The position numbers and the translations under genes were made by a program. From the NCBI RefSeq assembly GCF_001905345.1, contig NZ_LFBV01000005.1, positions 248,001 through 312,000 of the forward strand: a stretch of 64,000 nucleotides of DNA, given 5' to 3'. Shown here in pieces: positions 8,045 to 15,246 of this stretch (positions within the stretch are counted from its first letter, which is position 1; every line of letters begins with the position of its first letter). Origin of the DNA: Streptomyces uncialis (GTDB lineage Bacteria; Actinomycetota; Actinomycetes; Streptomycetales; Streptomycetaceae). The notes below the pieces were generated by a model, which searched no databases, was not told where the DNA came from, and worked only from the letters and a program-made list of their open reading frames with translations.

Positions 8045-9532
8045 TCAGCGGGCCGGGAGGCGGTTCGCCGTGTGGACCGCGCGCAGCACCGCCGCGGCCT
8101 TGTTGCGGCATTCCTGGTCCTCAAGGACGGGATCGGAGTCGGCGACGACCCCCGCCCCGGCCTGGACGTAGGCGGTGCCGTCGCGGAGCAGGGCCGTACG
8201 GATGGCGATGGCGGTGTCGGAGTCCCCGGCGAAGTCCAGATAGCCCACGCAGCCGCCGTACAGTCCGCGCCGGGAGGGCTCCAGCTCGTCGATGATCTGC
8301 ATGGCGCGCGGCTTGGGCGCCCCGGAGAGGGTGCCCGCAGGGAAGCACGCGGTCAGGACGTCGTACGCGGTGCGGCCGGGGGCGATCTTCCCGGTGACGG
8401 TCGACACGATGTGCATGACGTGCGAGTAGCGCTCGATGGACATGAAGTCGACCACCTCGACGGACCCGGGTTCACAGACCCGGCCGAGGTCGTTGCGGCC
8501 GAGGTCGACCAGCATCAGGTGCTCGGCGCGTTCCTTGGGGTCGGCGAGGAGCTCGTCGGCGAGGGCCTGGTCCTCCTGGGGGGTGGCGCCGCGCGGGCGG
8601 GTGCCGGCGATGGGGTGCAGCAGCGCGCGCCCGTCCTCGACCTTGACCAGGGCCTCCGGGGAGGAGCCGACCACGTCGAAGCCGTCGAACCGGATCAGGT
8701 ACATGTACGGGGACGGGTTGGTGGCGCGCAGCACGCGGTAGACGTCCAGGGCGCTCGCGGTACAGGGGGTCTCGAAGCGCTGGGAGGGCACGACCTGGAA
8801 CGCCTCGCCCGCGCGGATGCGTTCCTTGACGTCCTCGACGGCTTCCTGGAAGTCGGGGCCGCCCCACAGGGCGGTGAACTCGGGCAGCTCGGACGGGGGC
8901 AGTGCGGCCGGGGGCTGGGCGACGGGCCGGGAGAGGTCGGCCTCCATCGCGTCGAGCCGGGCGATCGCGTCGGCCCATGCCTCGTCGACGCCGGTGTCGA
9001 GGTCGTTGTGGTTGATGGCGTTGGCGATGAGCAGGACCGTGCCGTCCCAGTGGTCGAGGACGGCGAGGTCGGAGGTGAGCAGCATCGTCAGCTCGGGCAG
9101 CTTGAGATCGTCCCGCTCGCCGGGGCCGATGCGCTCCAGCCGGCGGACGATGTCGTAGCCGAGGTAGCCGACCATGCCGCCGGTGAACGGGGGCAGCCCG
9201 GCGGCGAGGTCACGGGGGGTGTGGAGGGTCTCGACGGTGGCGCGCAGGGCGGCGAGCGGGTCGCCGCCCTGAGGGACGCCGACCGGTGGGGTGCCCTGCC
9301 AGTGGGCGGCGCCGTCGCGTTCGGTGAGAGTGGCGGCGCTGCGGACACCGACGAAGGAGTACCGGGACCATGAGCGCCCGTTCTCCGCGGATTCCAGGAG
9401 GAAGGTGCCGGTCCGCTCGGCGGCGAGCTTGCGGTAGAGGGCGACCGGGGTGTCGCCGTCCGCGAGGAGTTTGCGGCTGACGGGGACGACGCGGCGGTCG
9501 GCGGCGAGCTTGCGGAAGGTCTCCAGGTCCAT
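8045..9532 (-). CDS. trpE: Anthranilate synthase component I
   Basis: The protein has 495 residues from ATG 9532. It converts chorismate to anthranilate using ammonia from the TrpG glutaminase, which is not encoded in this window. The N-terminal domain carries the tryptophan feedback element LLES (in GTFLLESAENGRSW, about residue 45). The C-terminal chorismate-binding domain shows PSPYMYLIRF, HPIAGTRPRG, ELLADPKERAEHLMLVDLGR, TLSGAPKPRAM and GAGVVADSDP. The start lies 11 nt after the hisI stop, so hisI and trpE probably share a transcript. No leader peptide or attenuator is visible in so short a gap. Confidence 0.97.
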   Translation of the reverse strand: MDLETFRKLAADRRVVPVSRKLLADGDTPVALYRKLAAERTGTFLLESAENGRSWSRYSFVGVRSAATLTERDGAAHWQGTPPVGVPQGGDPLAALRATVETLHTPRDLAAGLPPFTGGMVGYLGYDIVRRLERIGPGERDDLKLPELTMLLTSDLAVLDHWDGTVLLIANAINHNDLDTGVDEAWADAIARLDAMEADLSRPVAQPPAALPPSELPEFTALWGGPDFQEAVEDVKERIRAGEAFQVVPSQRFETPCTASALDVYRVLRATNPSPYMYLIRFDGFDVVGSSPEALVKVEDGRALLHPIAGTRPRGATPQEDQALADELLADPKERAEHLMLVDLGRNDLGRVCEPGSVEVVDFMSIERYSHVMHIVSTVTGKIAPGRTAYDVLTACFPAGTLSGAPKPRAMQIIDELEPSRRGLYGGCVGYLDFAGDSDTAIAIRTALLRDGTAYVQAGAGVVADSDPVLEDQECRNKAAAVLRAVHTANRLPAR

Positions 9533-9543
9533 GGCGGGTGACC

Positions 9544-9912
9544 CTACTGGCCCAGCGGGAGGGTGCCCGCGTCGAAGCAGGTGCGGTCCCCGGTGTGGCA
9601 GGCGGCGCCGACCTGGTCGACCTTGAGCAGCACGGTGTCCGCGTCGCAGTCGAGGGCGACGGACTTCACGTGCTGGACGTGGCCGGAGGTGTCGCCCTTC
9701 ACCCAGTACTCCCGGCGGCTGCGGGACCAGTAGGTGCCGCGGCCGGTGGTCAGTGTGCGGTGCAGTGCCTCGTCGTCCATCCAGCCGAGCATCAGCACCT
9801 CGCCGGTGTCGTACTGCTGGGCGATCGCGGGCAGGAGGCCGTCCGGGGTGCGCTTGAGGCGGGCGGCGATCTCCGGGGCGAGCCGGCTCGGCTCACGGGG
9901 CGTGCTGGTCAT
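9544..9912 (-). CDS. hisI: Phosphoribosyl-AMP cyclohydrolase
   Basis: The protein has 122 residues from ATG 9912 (MTSTPREPSR); an ATG three codons upstream (9921) is an equal alternative. It opens the purine ring of PR-AMP in histidine synthesis. It is the stand-alone cyclohydrolase, with no HisE domain. Motifs are MLGWMDDEAL, YWSRSRREYWVKGDTSGH, DCDADTVLLKVDQ and the zinc-binding CHTGDRTCF at the C-terminus. It is cut off from the main his operon by a plus-strand gene and sits directly upstream of trpE. Confidence 0.95.
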   Translation of the reverse strand: MTSTPREPSRLAPEIAARLKRTPDGLLPAIAQQYDTGEVLMLGWMDDEALHRTLTTGRGTYWSRSRREYWVKGDTSGHVQHVKSVALDCDADTVLLKVDQVGAACHTGDRTCFDAGTLPLGQ

Positions 9913-10034
9913 GTCCCCCATTGTGCTGCACGGGTGCGACGACGCGGGGTCGCCGTCCGGTCACCGGACGCGTCCGGGGGGCGTCCGGGGGCGCCGGGGG
10001 CCCGGGGGCGGGCGCCGGGCGCGGAGGCCGTCCC

Positions 10035-10071
10035 GTGGCAGTGCCGCCGGGCCCGCCGTACGCTGGGCGCA
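10035..10071 (+). promoter_or_regulatory. Putative leaderless promoter of the MDMPI-like gene
   Basis: TACGCT (10059-10064) matches the -10 pattern TANNNT and ends 6 nt before the ATG at 10071, which would put the transcription start on the start codon. GTGGCA (10035-10040) is 18 nt further upstream and matches TTGACA at four of six positions. No Shine-Dalgarno sequence precedes the ATG, in keeping with a leaderless mRNA. Confidence 0.5.
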
Positions 10072-10706
10072 TGTCGACCCATGCCAAACGTGAACGTCTG
10101 CTCCTCGCCGATCTGTTGGAGTCGGCGGGTCCTGAGGCCCCGACCCTCTGCGAGGGGTGGCTGGCCCGGGACCTGGCGGCGCATGTGGTGGTGCGGGAGC
10201 GCCGCCCGGACGCGGCGGGCGGAATCCTCTTCAAGCCCCTCGCGGACCGGCTCGCCCGGGTGCAGGCGGAGTTCGCCGCGAAGCCGTACGAGGAGCTGCT
10301 CCAGCTGATCCGGACGGGTCCGCCGAAGCTGTCGCCGTTCTCCCTGAAGCAGGTGGACGAGGCGTCGAACGCGGTGGAGTTCTACGTCCACGCGGAGGAT
10401 GTGCGCCGCGCCCAGCCGGACTGGACGCCCCGCAAGCTGGACCCGGTCTTCGCGGACGCCCTGTGGTCCCGGCTGGAGCGCACGGCGCGGCTGATGGGCC
10501 GGAAGTACCCGGTGGGCGCGGTGCTGCGCCGCCCGGACGGCCGTACGGTGGTGGCCAACCGCGCCGCGCCGGTCGTCACGGTCACCGGCGAGCCGGGTGA
10601 GCTGCTGATGTTCGCCTTCGGCCGGCAGGACGCGGCGACGGTGGAGCTGGAGGGCGAGCAGGAGGCCGTGGAGAAGCTCCACGGCTCGAAGCAGATCGGC
10701 ATCTGA
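10071..10706 (+). CDS. TIGR03085-type metal-binding protein (MDMPI/DinB-like)
   Basis: The protein has 211 residues from ATG 10071 (MSTHAKRERLLLADLLES). Its N-terminal half resembles the mycothiol-dependent maleylpyruvate isomerase/DinB four-helix fold, with the typical TLCEGWLARDLAAHVVVRE containing a probable metal-ligand His, and EFYVHAEDVRRAQ giving a second. The C-terminal half looks like the small domain of these proteins (VTGEPGELLMFAFGR). Members of this superfamily often use mycothiol, the actinobacterial thiol, but no substrate can be read from the sequence. It is the only plus-strand gene between trpE and hisF. Confidence 0.75.
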   Translation: MSTHAKRERLLLADLLESAGPEAPTLCEGWLARDLAAHVVVRERRPDAAGGILFKPLADRLARVQAEFAAKPYEELLQLIRTGPPKLSPFSLKQVDEASNAVEFYVHAEDVRRAQPDWTPRKLDPVFADALWSRLERTARLMGRKYPVGAVLRRPDGRTVVANRAAPVVTVTGEPGELLMFAFGRQDAATVELEGEQEAVEKLHGSKQIGI

Positions 10707-10737
10707 GCCTTCGGGGCGGCTCCCCGGGGCCCGGTGC

Positions 10738-10767
10738 GGGGGCATCCGCGGAACGGCGGACGCCCCC
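10738..10767. terminator. Bidirectional terminator hairpin
   Basis: A 12-bp stem with one mismatch (10738-10749 with 10756-10767) lies between the stops of the convergent TIGR03085-type gene and hisF. Either transcript could use it. Confidence 0.65.
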
Positions 10768-10772
10768 TACGC

Positions 10773-11528
10773 CTACCGCACCGCGTTCCCCGCCTCCCGC
10801 AAGGCCCGCTTGACCTCGCCGATGCGGAGGTCGCCGAAGTGGAAGACCGACGCGGCGAGGACTGCGTCGGCGCCCGCCGCGACGGCCGGGGGGAAGTCGG
10901 TGAGACGGCCGGCGCCGCCGGAGGCGATGACCGGGACGGTGACGTGTTCGCGGACGGCGGTGATCATCTCCAGGTCGTAGCCGTCCTTGGTGCCGTCGGC
11001 GTCCATGGAGTTCAGCAGGATCTCCCCGGCGCCGAGGTCGGCCGCGCGGTGGGCCCATTCGACGGCGTCGATGCCGGTGCCCTGGCGGCCGCCGTGGGTG
11101 GTGACCTCGAAGGTGCCCTTGGGGGTGCGGCGGGCGTCGACGGACAGGACGAGGACCTGCCGGCCGAAGCGTTCGGCGATCTCCCTGATCAGGTCGGGGC
11201 GGACGATCGCGGCGGTGTTGACGCCGACCTTGTCGGCCCCGGCACGCAGCAGCTTGTCGACGTCGTCCGGGGTGCGGACGCCGCCGCCGACGGTGAGCGG
11301 GATGAACACCTGTTCGGCGGTGCGGCGGACCACGTCGTAGGTGGTCTCGCGGTTGCCGGAGGACGCGGTGATGTCGAGGAAGGTCAGCTCGTCGGCGCCC
11401 TCGGCGTCGTAGACCTTGGCCATCTCGACGGGGTCGCCCGCGTCGCGCAGGTTCTGGAAGTTGACGCCCTTGACGACCCGGCCGCCGTCCACGTCCAGGC
11501 AGGGAATGACTCGGACCGCCAGGGTCAT
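10773..11528 (-). CDS. hisF: Imidazole glycerol phosphate synthase, cyclase subunit
   Basis: The protein has 251 residues from ATG 11528, overlapping the ridA stop by 4 nt. With HisH it turns PRFAR plus ammonia into imidazole glycerol phosphate and AICAR. The (beta/alpha)8 barrel has the two catalytic aspartates in VIPCLDVDGGRVVKG (Asp12) and VLSVDARR (about 131). Phosphate-binding loops are LTVGGGVRT, VIASGGAG and AASVFHFGD. It is the last gene of the hisD-to-hisF run, followed by a terminator shared with the convergent gene. Confidence 0.97.
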   Translation of the reverse strand: MTLAVRVIPCLDVDGGRVVKGVNFQNLRDAGDPVEMAKVYDAEGADELTFLDITASSGNRETTYDVVRRTAEQVFIPLTVGGGVRTPDDVDKLLRAGADKVGVNTAAIVRPDLIREIAERFGRQVLVLSVDARRTPKGTFEVTTHGGRQGTGIDAVEWAHRAADLGAGEILLNSMDADGTKDGYDLEMITAVREHVTVPVIASGGAGRLTDFPPAVAAGADAVLAASVFHFGDLRIGEVKRALREAGNAVR

Positions 11529-11950
11529 GACTGTTCGGACTCCTCCGGGCCCGGCGCGGGGGTTTCCCGGTGGGCCTCTAGTTCCACTTCGACCAGGATG
11601 CGCGGGTCGACGAACCCGTCGACGACCACCAGGGTCGTGACGGGGCGTACCGCGGCGAAGAACTCGTGGTGCACCGCGCCCACCGCGTCGGCGTCGCGCG
11701 CGTGGGTGAGGTACATCCGGGTGCGGATGACGGATTCGGGTCCGGCGCCGAGTTCCCGGATCGCGGCGAGGGCGTTCGTGAACGCCACCCGGGCCTGTTC
11801 GGCGGGGTCGCCCTCGCCGTGCAGGATGTCGCCGCGGAACGAGGTGGTGCCGCCGACGACGATCCGGTCACCGGCGGCGACGGCGCGGGAGAAGCCGAAG
11901 GGCTCCTCCCAGGGGGACCCGCCGCGCACCCGTCGTACGGCTTGCGTCAT
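11525..11950 (-). CDS. RidA family (YjgF/YER057c) protein
   Basis: The protein has 141 residues from ATG 11950 and overlaps both neighbours by 4 nt (priA stop upstream, hisF start downstream). RidA-fold features include SRAVAAGDRIVVGGTTSFRG, ARVAFTNALAAIRELG, VIRTRMYLTH (Arg in the place of the substrate-binding Arg) and a C-terminal VEVELEA strand. RidA proteins hydrolyse reactive enamine/imine intermediates released by PLP enzymes. It belongs to a divergent subgroup rather than the archetype, so the substrate is uncertain. Tight coupling to his genes suggests a housekeeping role tied to amino-acid synthesis. Confidence 0.85.
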   Translation of the reverse strand: MTQAVRRVRGGSPWEEPFGFSRAVAAGDRIVVGGTTSFRGDILHGEGDPAEQARVAFTNALAAIRELGAGPESVIRTRMYLTHARDADAVGAVHHEFFAAVRPVTTLVVVDGFVDPRILVEVELEAHRETPAPGPEESEQS

Positions 11951-12672
11951 GACGCGACCGTCGCCAGTGCCTCTTCCAGGGTGAACGACTTGGCGTACAG
12001 GGCCTTGCCGACGATGGCGCCCTCGACACCGCGCGGGACGAGTGCGGCGATGGCGCGCAGGTCGTCCAGGGAGGAGACGCCGCCGGAGGCGACGACGGGC
12101 CGGTCGGTGACCGCGCAGACATTGGCGAGGAGTTCCAGGTTGGGGCCCTGGAGGGTGCCGTCCTTGGCGATGTCGGTGACGACGTAGCGGGCGCAGCCCT
12201 CGGTGTCGAGCCGGGCGAGGGTCTCGTAGAGGTCGCCGCCGTCGCGGGTCCAGCCGCGGCCGCGCAGGGTGGTGCCGCGTACGTCGAGGCCGACGGCGAT
12301 CTTGTCGCCGTGCTCGGCGATGACCTTGGCGACCCAGTCGGGGGTCTCCAGGGCGGCGGTGCCGAGGTTGACGCGGGTGCAGCCGGTGGCGAGGGCGGCG
12401 GCCAGGGTGGCGTCGTCGCGGATGCCGCCGGACAGTTCGACCTTGATGTCCATCGCGGCGGTGACCTCGGCGATCAGCGCGCGGTTGTCGCCGGTGCCGA
12501 ACGCGGCGTCGAGGTCGACCAGGTGCAGCCACTCGGCGCCCGCCCGCTGCCAGGTGAGGGCGGCCTCCAGCGGGGAGCCGTAGGAGGTCTCCGAACCGGA
12601 CTCGCCGTGCACGAGACGGACGGCCTGACCGTCGCGGACGTCGACGGCGGGAAGGAGTTCAAGCGTGGTCAC
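11947..12672 (-). CDS. priA: Phosphoribosyl isomerase A (HisA, probably also TrpF)
   Basis: The protein has 241 residues from GTG 12672, which overlaps the hisH stop by 4 nt. It starts TTLELLPAVDVRDGQAVRLV with the first catalytic Asp. The second is in VTDIAKDGTLQGP. Other conserved parts are VELSGGIRDD and VASGGVSSLDDL. In Streptomyces and mycobacteria this enzyme (PriA) isomerises both ProFAR (HisA step) and phosphoribosyl anthranilate (TrpF step). There is no trpF among the trp genes here, which supports a dual role, but specificity cannot be proved from sequence alone. Confidence 0.93.
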   Translation of the reverse strand: MTTLELLPAVDVRDGQAVRLVHGESGSETSYGSPLEAALTWQRAGAEWLHLVDLDAAFGTGDNRALIAEVTAAMDIKVELSGGIRDDATLAAALATGCTRVNLGTAALETPDWVAKVIAEHGDKIAVGLDVRGTTLRGRGWTRDGGDLYETLARLDTEGCARYVVTDIAKDGTLQGPNLELLANVCAVTDRPVVASGGVSSLDDLRAIAALVPRGVEGAIVGKALYAKSFTLEEALATVAS

Positions 12673-13349
12673 AGGGTTCCGATCCAGTTGGTGAGGAGCT
12701 GGGCTCCGGCGTCGCCGGACTTCTCGGGGTGGAACTGGGTGGCCCACAGGGCGCCGTTCTCGACGGCGGAGACGAACGGCTTGCCGTGCGTGGACCAGGT
12801 GACGAGGGGTTCGCGCATCGCCGCGTTCGTGATCTCCAGGGTCCAGTCGTGGACGGCGTAGGAGTGCACGAAGTAGTAGCGGGCGTCGGCGTCGAGTCCG
12901 GCGAAGAGCTGGGAGTCCTCGGGGGCGTCGACGGTGTTCCAGCCCATGTGCGGAACGATCCCGGCCTGGAGGGGTTCCACGGAGCCGGGCCATTCGTCGA
13001 GGCCCTCGGTCTCGACGCCGTGCTCGATACCGCGGGCGAAGAGGATCTGCATTCCGACGCAGATGCCCATGACGGGGCGTCCGCCGGACAGTCTGCGGTC
13101 GATGATCCAGTGGCCGCGGGCCTGGGTGAGGCCCTTCATACAGGCGTCGAAGGCGCCGACCCCGGGGACGAGGAGTCCGTCGGCGTTCATGGCCTTGTCG
13201 TAGTCGCGGGTGATCTCGACGTCGGCGCCCGCGCGGGCGAGCGCGCGTTCCGCGGAGCGGACGTTGCCGAAGCCGTAGTCGAAGACGACGACCTTCTTGC
13301 GGCGGGTGGTGGTGCCGGGGGTGGCGGGGGTGCTGGTCGTGCCGGTCAT
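12669..13349 (-). CDS. hisH: Imidazole glycerol phosphate synthase, glutaminase subunit
   Basis: The protein has 226 residues from ATG 13349. It is a class I glutamine amidotransferase that feeds ammonia to HisF. The nucleophile Cys is in PVMGICVGMQILF. The His-Glu pair is in ATQFHPEKSG near the C-terminus. It begins with a short extension (TGTTSTPATPGTTTRR) before KVVVFDYGFGNVRS. It is coupled to priA by a 4-nt overlap and separated from hisB by the gene for a 54-residue membrane protein. Confidence 0.96.
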   Translation of the reverse strand: MTGTTSTPATPGTTTRRKKVVVFDYGFGNVRSAERALARAGADVEITRDYDKAMNADGLLVPGVGAFDACMKGLTQARGHWIIDRRLSGGRPVMGICVGMQILFARGIEHGVETEGLDEWPGSVEPLQAGIVPHMGWNTVDAPEDSQLFAGLDADARYYFVHSYAVHDWTLEITNAAMREPLVTWSTHGKPFVSAVENGALWATQFHPEKSGDAGAQLLTNWIGTL

Positions 13350-13363
13350 CGGGCGCGCCCTCC

Positions 13364-13528
13364 TCAGTTCCAGTAGTCGAGCCGGATCACGCCCGCGAGC
13401 AGGCACATGCCGGCGCCGATGGAGAGCAGGACGATCAAGCTCTTGGACAGGCCCTGCTTGGCGAAGGAGAAGATGCCGCCGACGAGGAACAGCCCGACGA
13501 AGATGAGGACGGTGGACAGTCCGTTCAT
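13364..13528 (-). CDS. 54-residue membrane protein inside the his operon
   Basis: ATG 13528 to TGA 13364 encodes MNGLSTVLIFVGLFLVGGIF, then SFAKQGLSKS, then a second hydrophobic stretch (LIVLLSIGAGMCLLAGVI) and RLDYWN. That gives two transmembrane helices joined by a short basic loop, with little else. It lies 3 nt after the hisB stop and 14 nt before the hisH start, so it is co-transcribed. It is too short for many gene finders. Coding support comes from its position, the in-frame hydrophobic pattern and a clean start and stop. Function unknown. Confidence 0.8.
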   Translation of the reverse strand: MNGLSTVLIFVGLFLVGGIFSFAKQGLSKSLIVLLSIGAGMCLLAGVIRLDYWN

Positions 13529-13531
13529 GGC

Positions 13532-14134
13532 TTACAGGGCGCCCTTCGTGGACGGAAGGATGCCGGCCGCGCGCGGGTCGTGCTCGCTGGCGTAGCGCAG
13601 GGCGCGCGCGAGGGCCTTGAACTGGCACTCCACGATGTGGTGGGCGTTGCGGCCGTAGGGCACGTGGACGTGCAGCGCGATCTGGGCCTGGGCGACGAAC
13701 GACTCCAGGATGTGCCGGGTCATCGTGGTGTCGTAGGCGCCGATCATGGGTGCCATGTTCTCGGGCTCGGTGTGCACGAGGTAGGGGCGGCCCGACAGGT
13801 CGACGGTGACCTGGGCGAGGGACTCGTCCAGGGGGACCGTGCAGTTGCCGAAGCGGTAGATGCCGACCTTGTCGCCGAGGGCCTGCTTGAAGGCGGCTCC
13901 CAGGGCGAGGGCGGTGTCCTCGATGGTGTGGTGGGAGTCGATGTGGAGGTCGCCCTCGGTCCTGACGGTGAGGTCGAACAGTCCGTGCCGGCCGAGCTGG
14001 TCGAGCATGTGGTCGTAGAACCCGACGCCGGTCGACACATCGACCTTGCCCCTGCCGTCGAGGTCGATCTCCACGAGGACGGAGGTCTCCTTGGTGGTGC
14101 GTTCCACCCTGCCGATGCGTTCTGGGCGGGTCAT
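13532..14134 (-). CDS. hisB: Imidazoleglycerol-phosphate dehydratase
   Basis: The protein has 200 residues from ATG 14134, overlapping the hisC stop by 4 nt. It dehydrates IGP to imidazole acetol phosphate with two Mn ions. The metal-binding His clusters are GFYDHMLDQLGRHG and DSHHTIEDTALALG in the first half, then PYGRNAHHIVECQFKALARAL in the second half, the expected internal duplication. It is the monofunctional form, without the phosphatase domain found in enteric HisB. Confidence 0.97.
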   Translation of the reverse strand: MTRPERIGRVERTTKETSVLVEIDLDGRGKVDVSTGVGFYDHMLDQLGRHGLFDLTVRTEGDLHIDSHHTIEDTALALGAAFKQALGDKVGIYRFGNCTVPLDESLAQVTVDLSGRPYLVHTEPENMAPMIGAYDTTMTRHILESFVAQAQIALHVHVPYGRNAHHIVECQFKALARALRYASEHDPRAAGILPSTKGAL

Positions 14135-15246
14135 GCGCTGAGCTCCTTCTTGACTTCACGGACCGCGTCGAGGAACGCGTCGTTCTCTTCGGGGGTGCCG
14201 ACGGTCACCCGCAGCCGGCCGGGGACGCCGTTGTCACGGACGAGGACGCCCCGGTCGAGGATGCGCTGCCAGACGGCGTGCGGGCCCCCGTCGCCGTCGA
14301 AGCGGCCGAACTGCACGAAGTTGGCGTCGGAGACGGTGACCTCGTAGTCGAGGGCGCGCAGTTCGGTGACCAGGCGGTCGCGTTCGGACTTGAGCTGGTC
14401 GACGTACTTCAGGAGCGTGTCGGTGTGCTCCAGCGCGGCGAGCGCGGTGGCCTGGGTGACGGCCGACAGGTGGTAGGGCAGCCGGACGAGCTGGACGGCG
14501 TCCACGACGGCGGGGTCGGCGGCGAGATAGCCGAGCCGCAGTCCGGCGGCGCCGAACGCCTTGGACATGGTGCGGCTGACGACCAGGTGCGGGCGGCCTT
14601 CGAGCAGCGGCAGCAGCGAGTCGCCGTGGCTGAACTCGACGTACGCCTCGTCGGCGACGACCATGGACGGCTTGGCGTCCTGCGCGGCCTCGTAGAGGGC
14701 GCGGACCGTGTCGGCGGGTACCGCGTTGCCGGTGGGGTTGTTGGGGGTGGTGATGAAGACGACGTCGGGGCGGTGCTCGGTGACGGCCCGGGTGGCGTCG
14801 GCCTCGTCGAGGGTGAAGTCGTCGCGGCGGGGTCCGTCGATCCAGCGGGTGCCGGTGCCCCGGGAGATGAGCGGGTGCATCGAGTACGAGGGCTCGAAGC
14901 CGAGCGCGGTGCGGCCGGGGCCGCCGAAGGTCTGGAGGAGCTGCTGGATGACCTCGTTGGAGCCGTTGGCGGCCCAGACGTTCGCCAGGGTCACCGGGTG
15001 CTTGCCGGTACGGGTGAGGTAGGCGGCGAGCGCGGTGCGCAGCTCGACGGCGTCCCGGTCGGGGTAGCGGTTCAGCTGCCGGGCGGCCTCGCGGACGCGC
15101 TCGGTGATCCGCTCGACCAGGGCGTCGGGCAGCGGGTAGGGGTTCTCGTTGGTGTTCAGCCGGACGGGGACGTCGAGCTGCGGGGCGCCGTAGGGCGACC
15201 GGCCGCGCAGTTCGTCCCGGACGGGGAGGTCGTCGATGCGGGTCAC
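14131..15246 (-). CDS. hisC: Histidinol-phosphate aminotransferase
   Basis: The protein has 371 residues from GTG 15246, which overlaps the hisD stop (GTGA); an ATG at 15270 is an alternative. It is a fold-type I PLP enzyme that transfers an amino group from glutamate to imidazole acetol phosphate. Motifs are RLNTNENPYPLP, ANGSNEVIQQLL, TTPNNPTGN, VVADEAYVEF and the PLP lysine in SRTMSKAFGAAGLRLGY. The C-terminal Arg that binds the substrate carboxylate is in GRLRVTVGTPEEN. It is second in the operon. Confidence 0.96.
   Translation of the reverse strand: MTRIDDLPVRDELRGRSPYGAPQLDVPVRLNTNENPYPLPDALVERITERVREAARQLNRYPDRDAVELRTALAAYLTRTGKHPVTLANVWAANGSNEVIQQLLQTFGGPGRTALGFEPSYSMHPLISRGTGTRWIDGPRRDDFTLDEADATRAVTEHRPDVVFITTPNNPTGNAVPADTVRALYEAAQDAKPSMVVADEAYVEFSHGDSLLPLLEGRPHLVVSRTMSKAFGAAGLRLGYLAADPAVVDAVQLVRLPYHLSAVTQATALAALEHTDTLLKYVDQLKSERDRLVTELRALDYEVTVSDANFVQFGRFDGDGGPHAVWQRILDRGVLVRDNGVPGRLRVTVGTPEENDAFLDAVREVKKELSA

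Noticed and set aside
6677..9373. 898-codon open frame on the plus strand across trpE and the repeat array
   Set aside because: It runs through the intergenic repeats and antisense to TIGR02234 and trpE. The repeats translate into GARGTA- and RRPAGNCAP-type strings, which are by-products of the repeat DNA.
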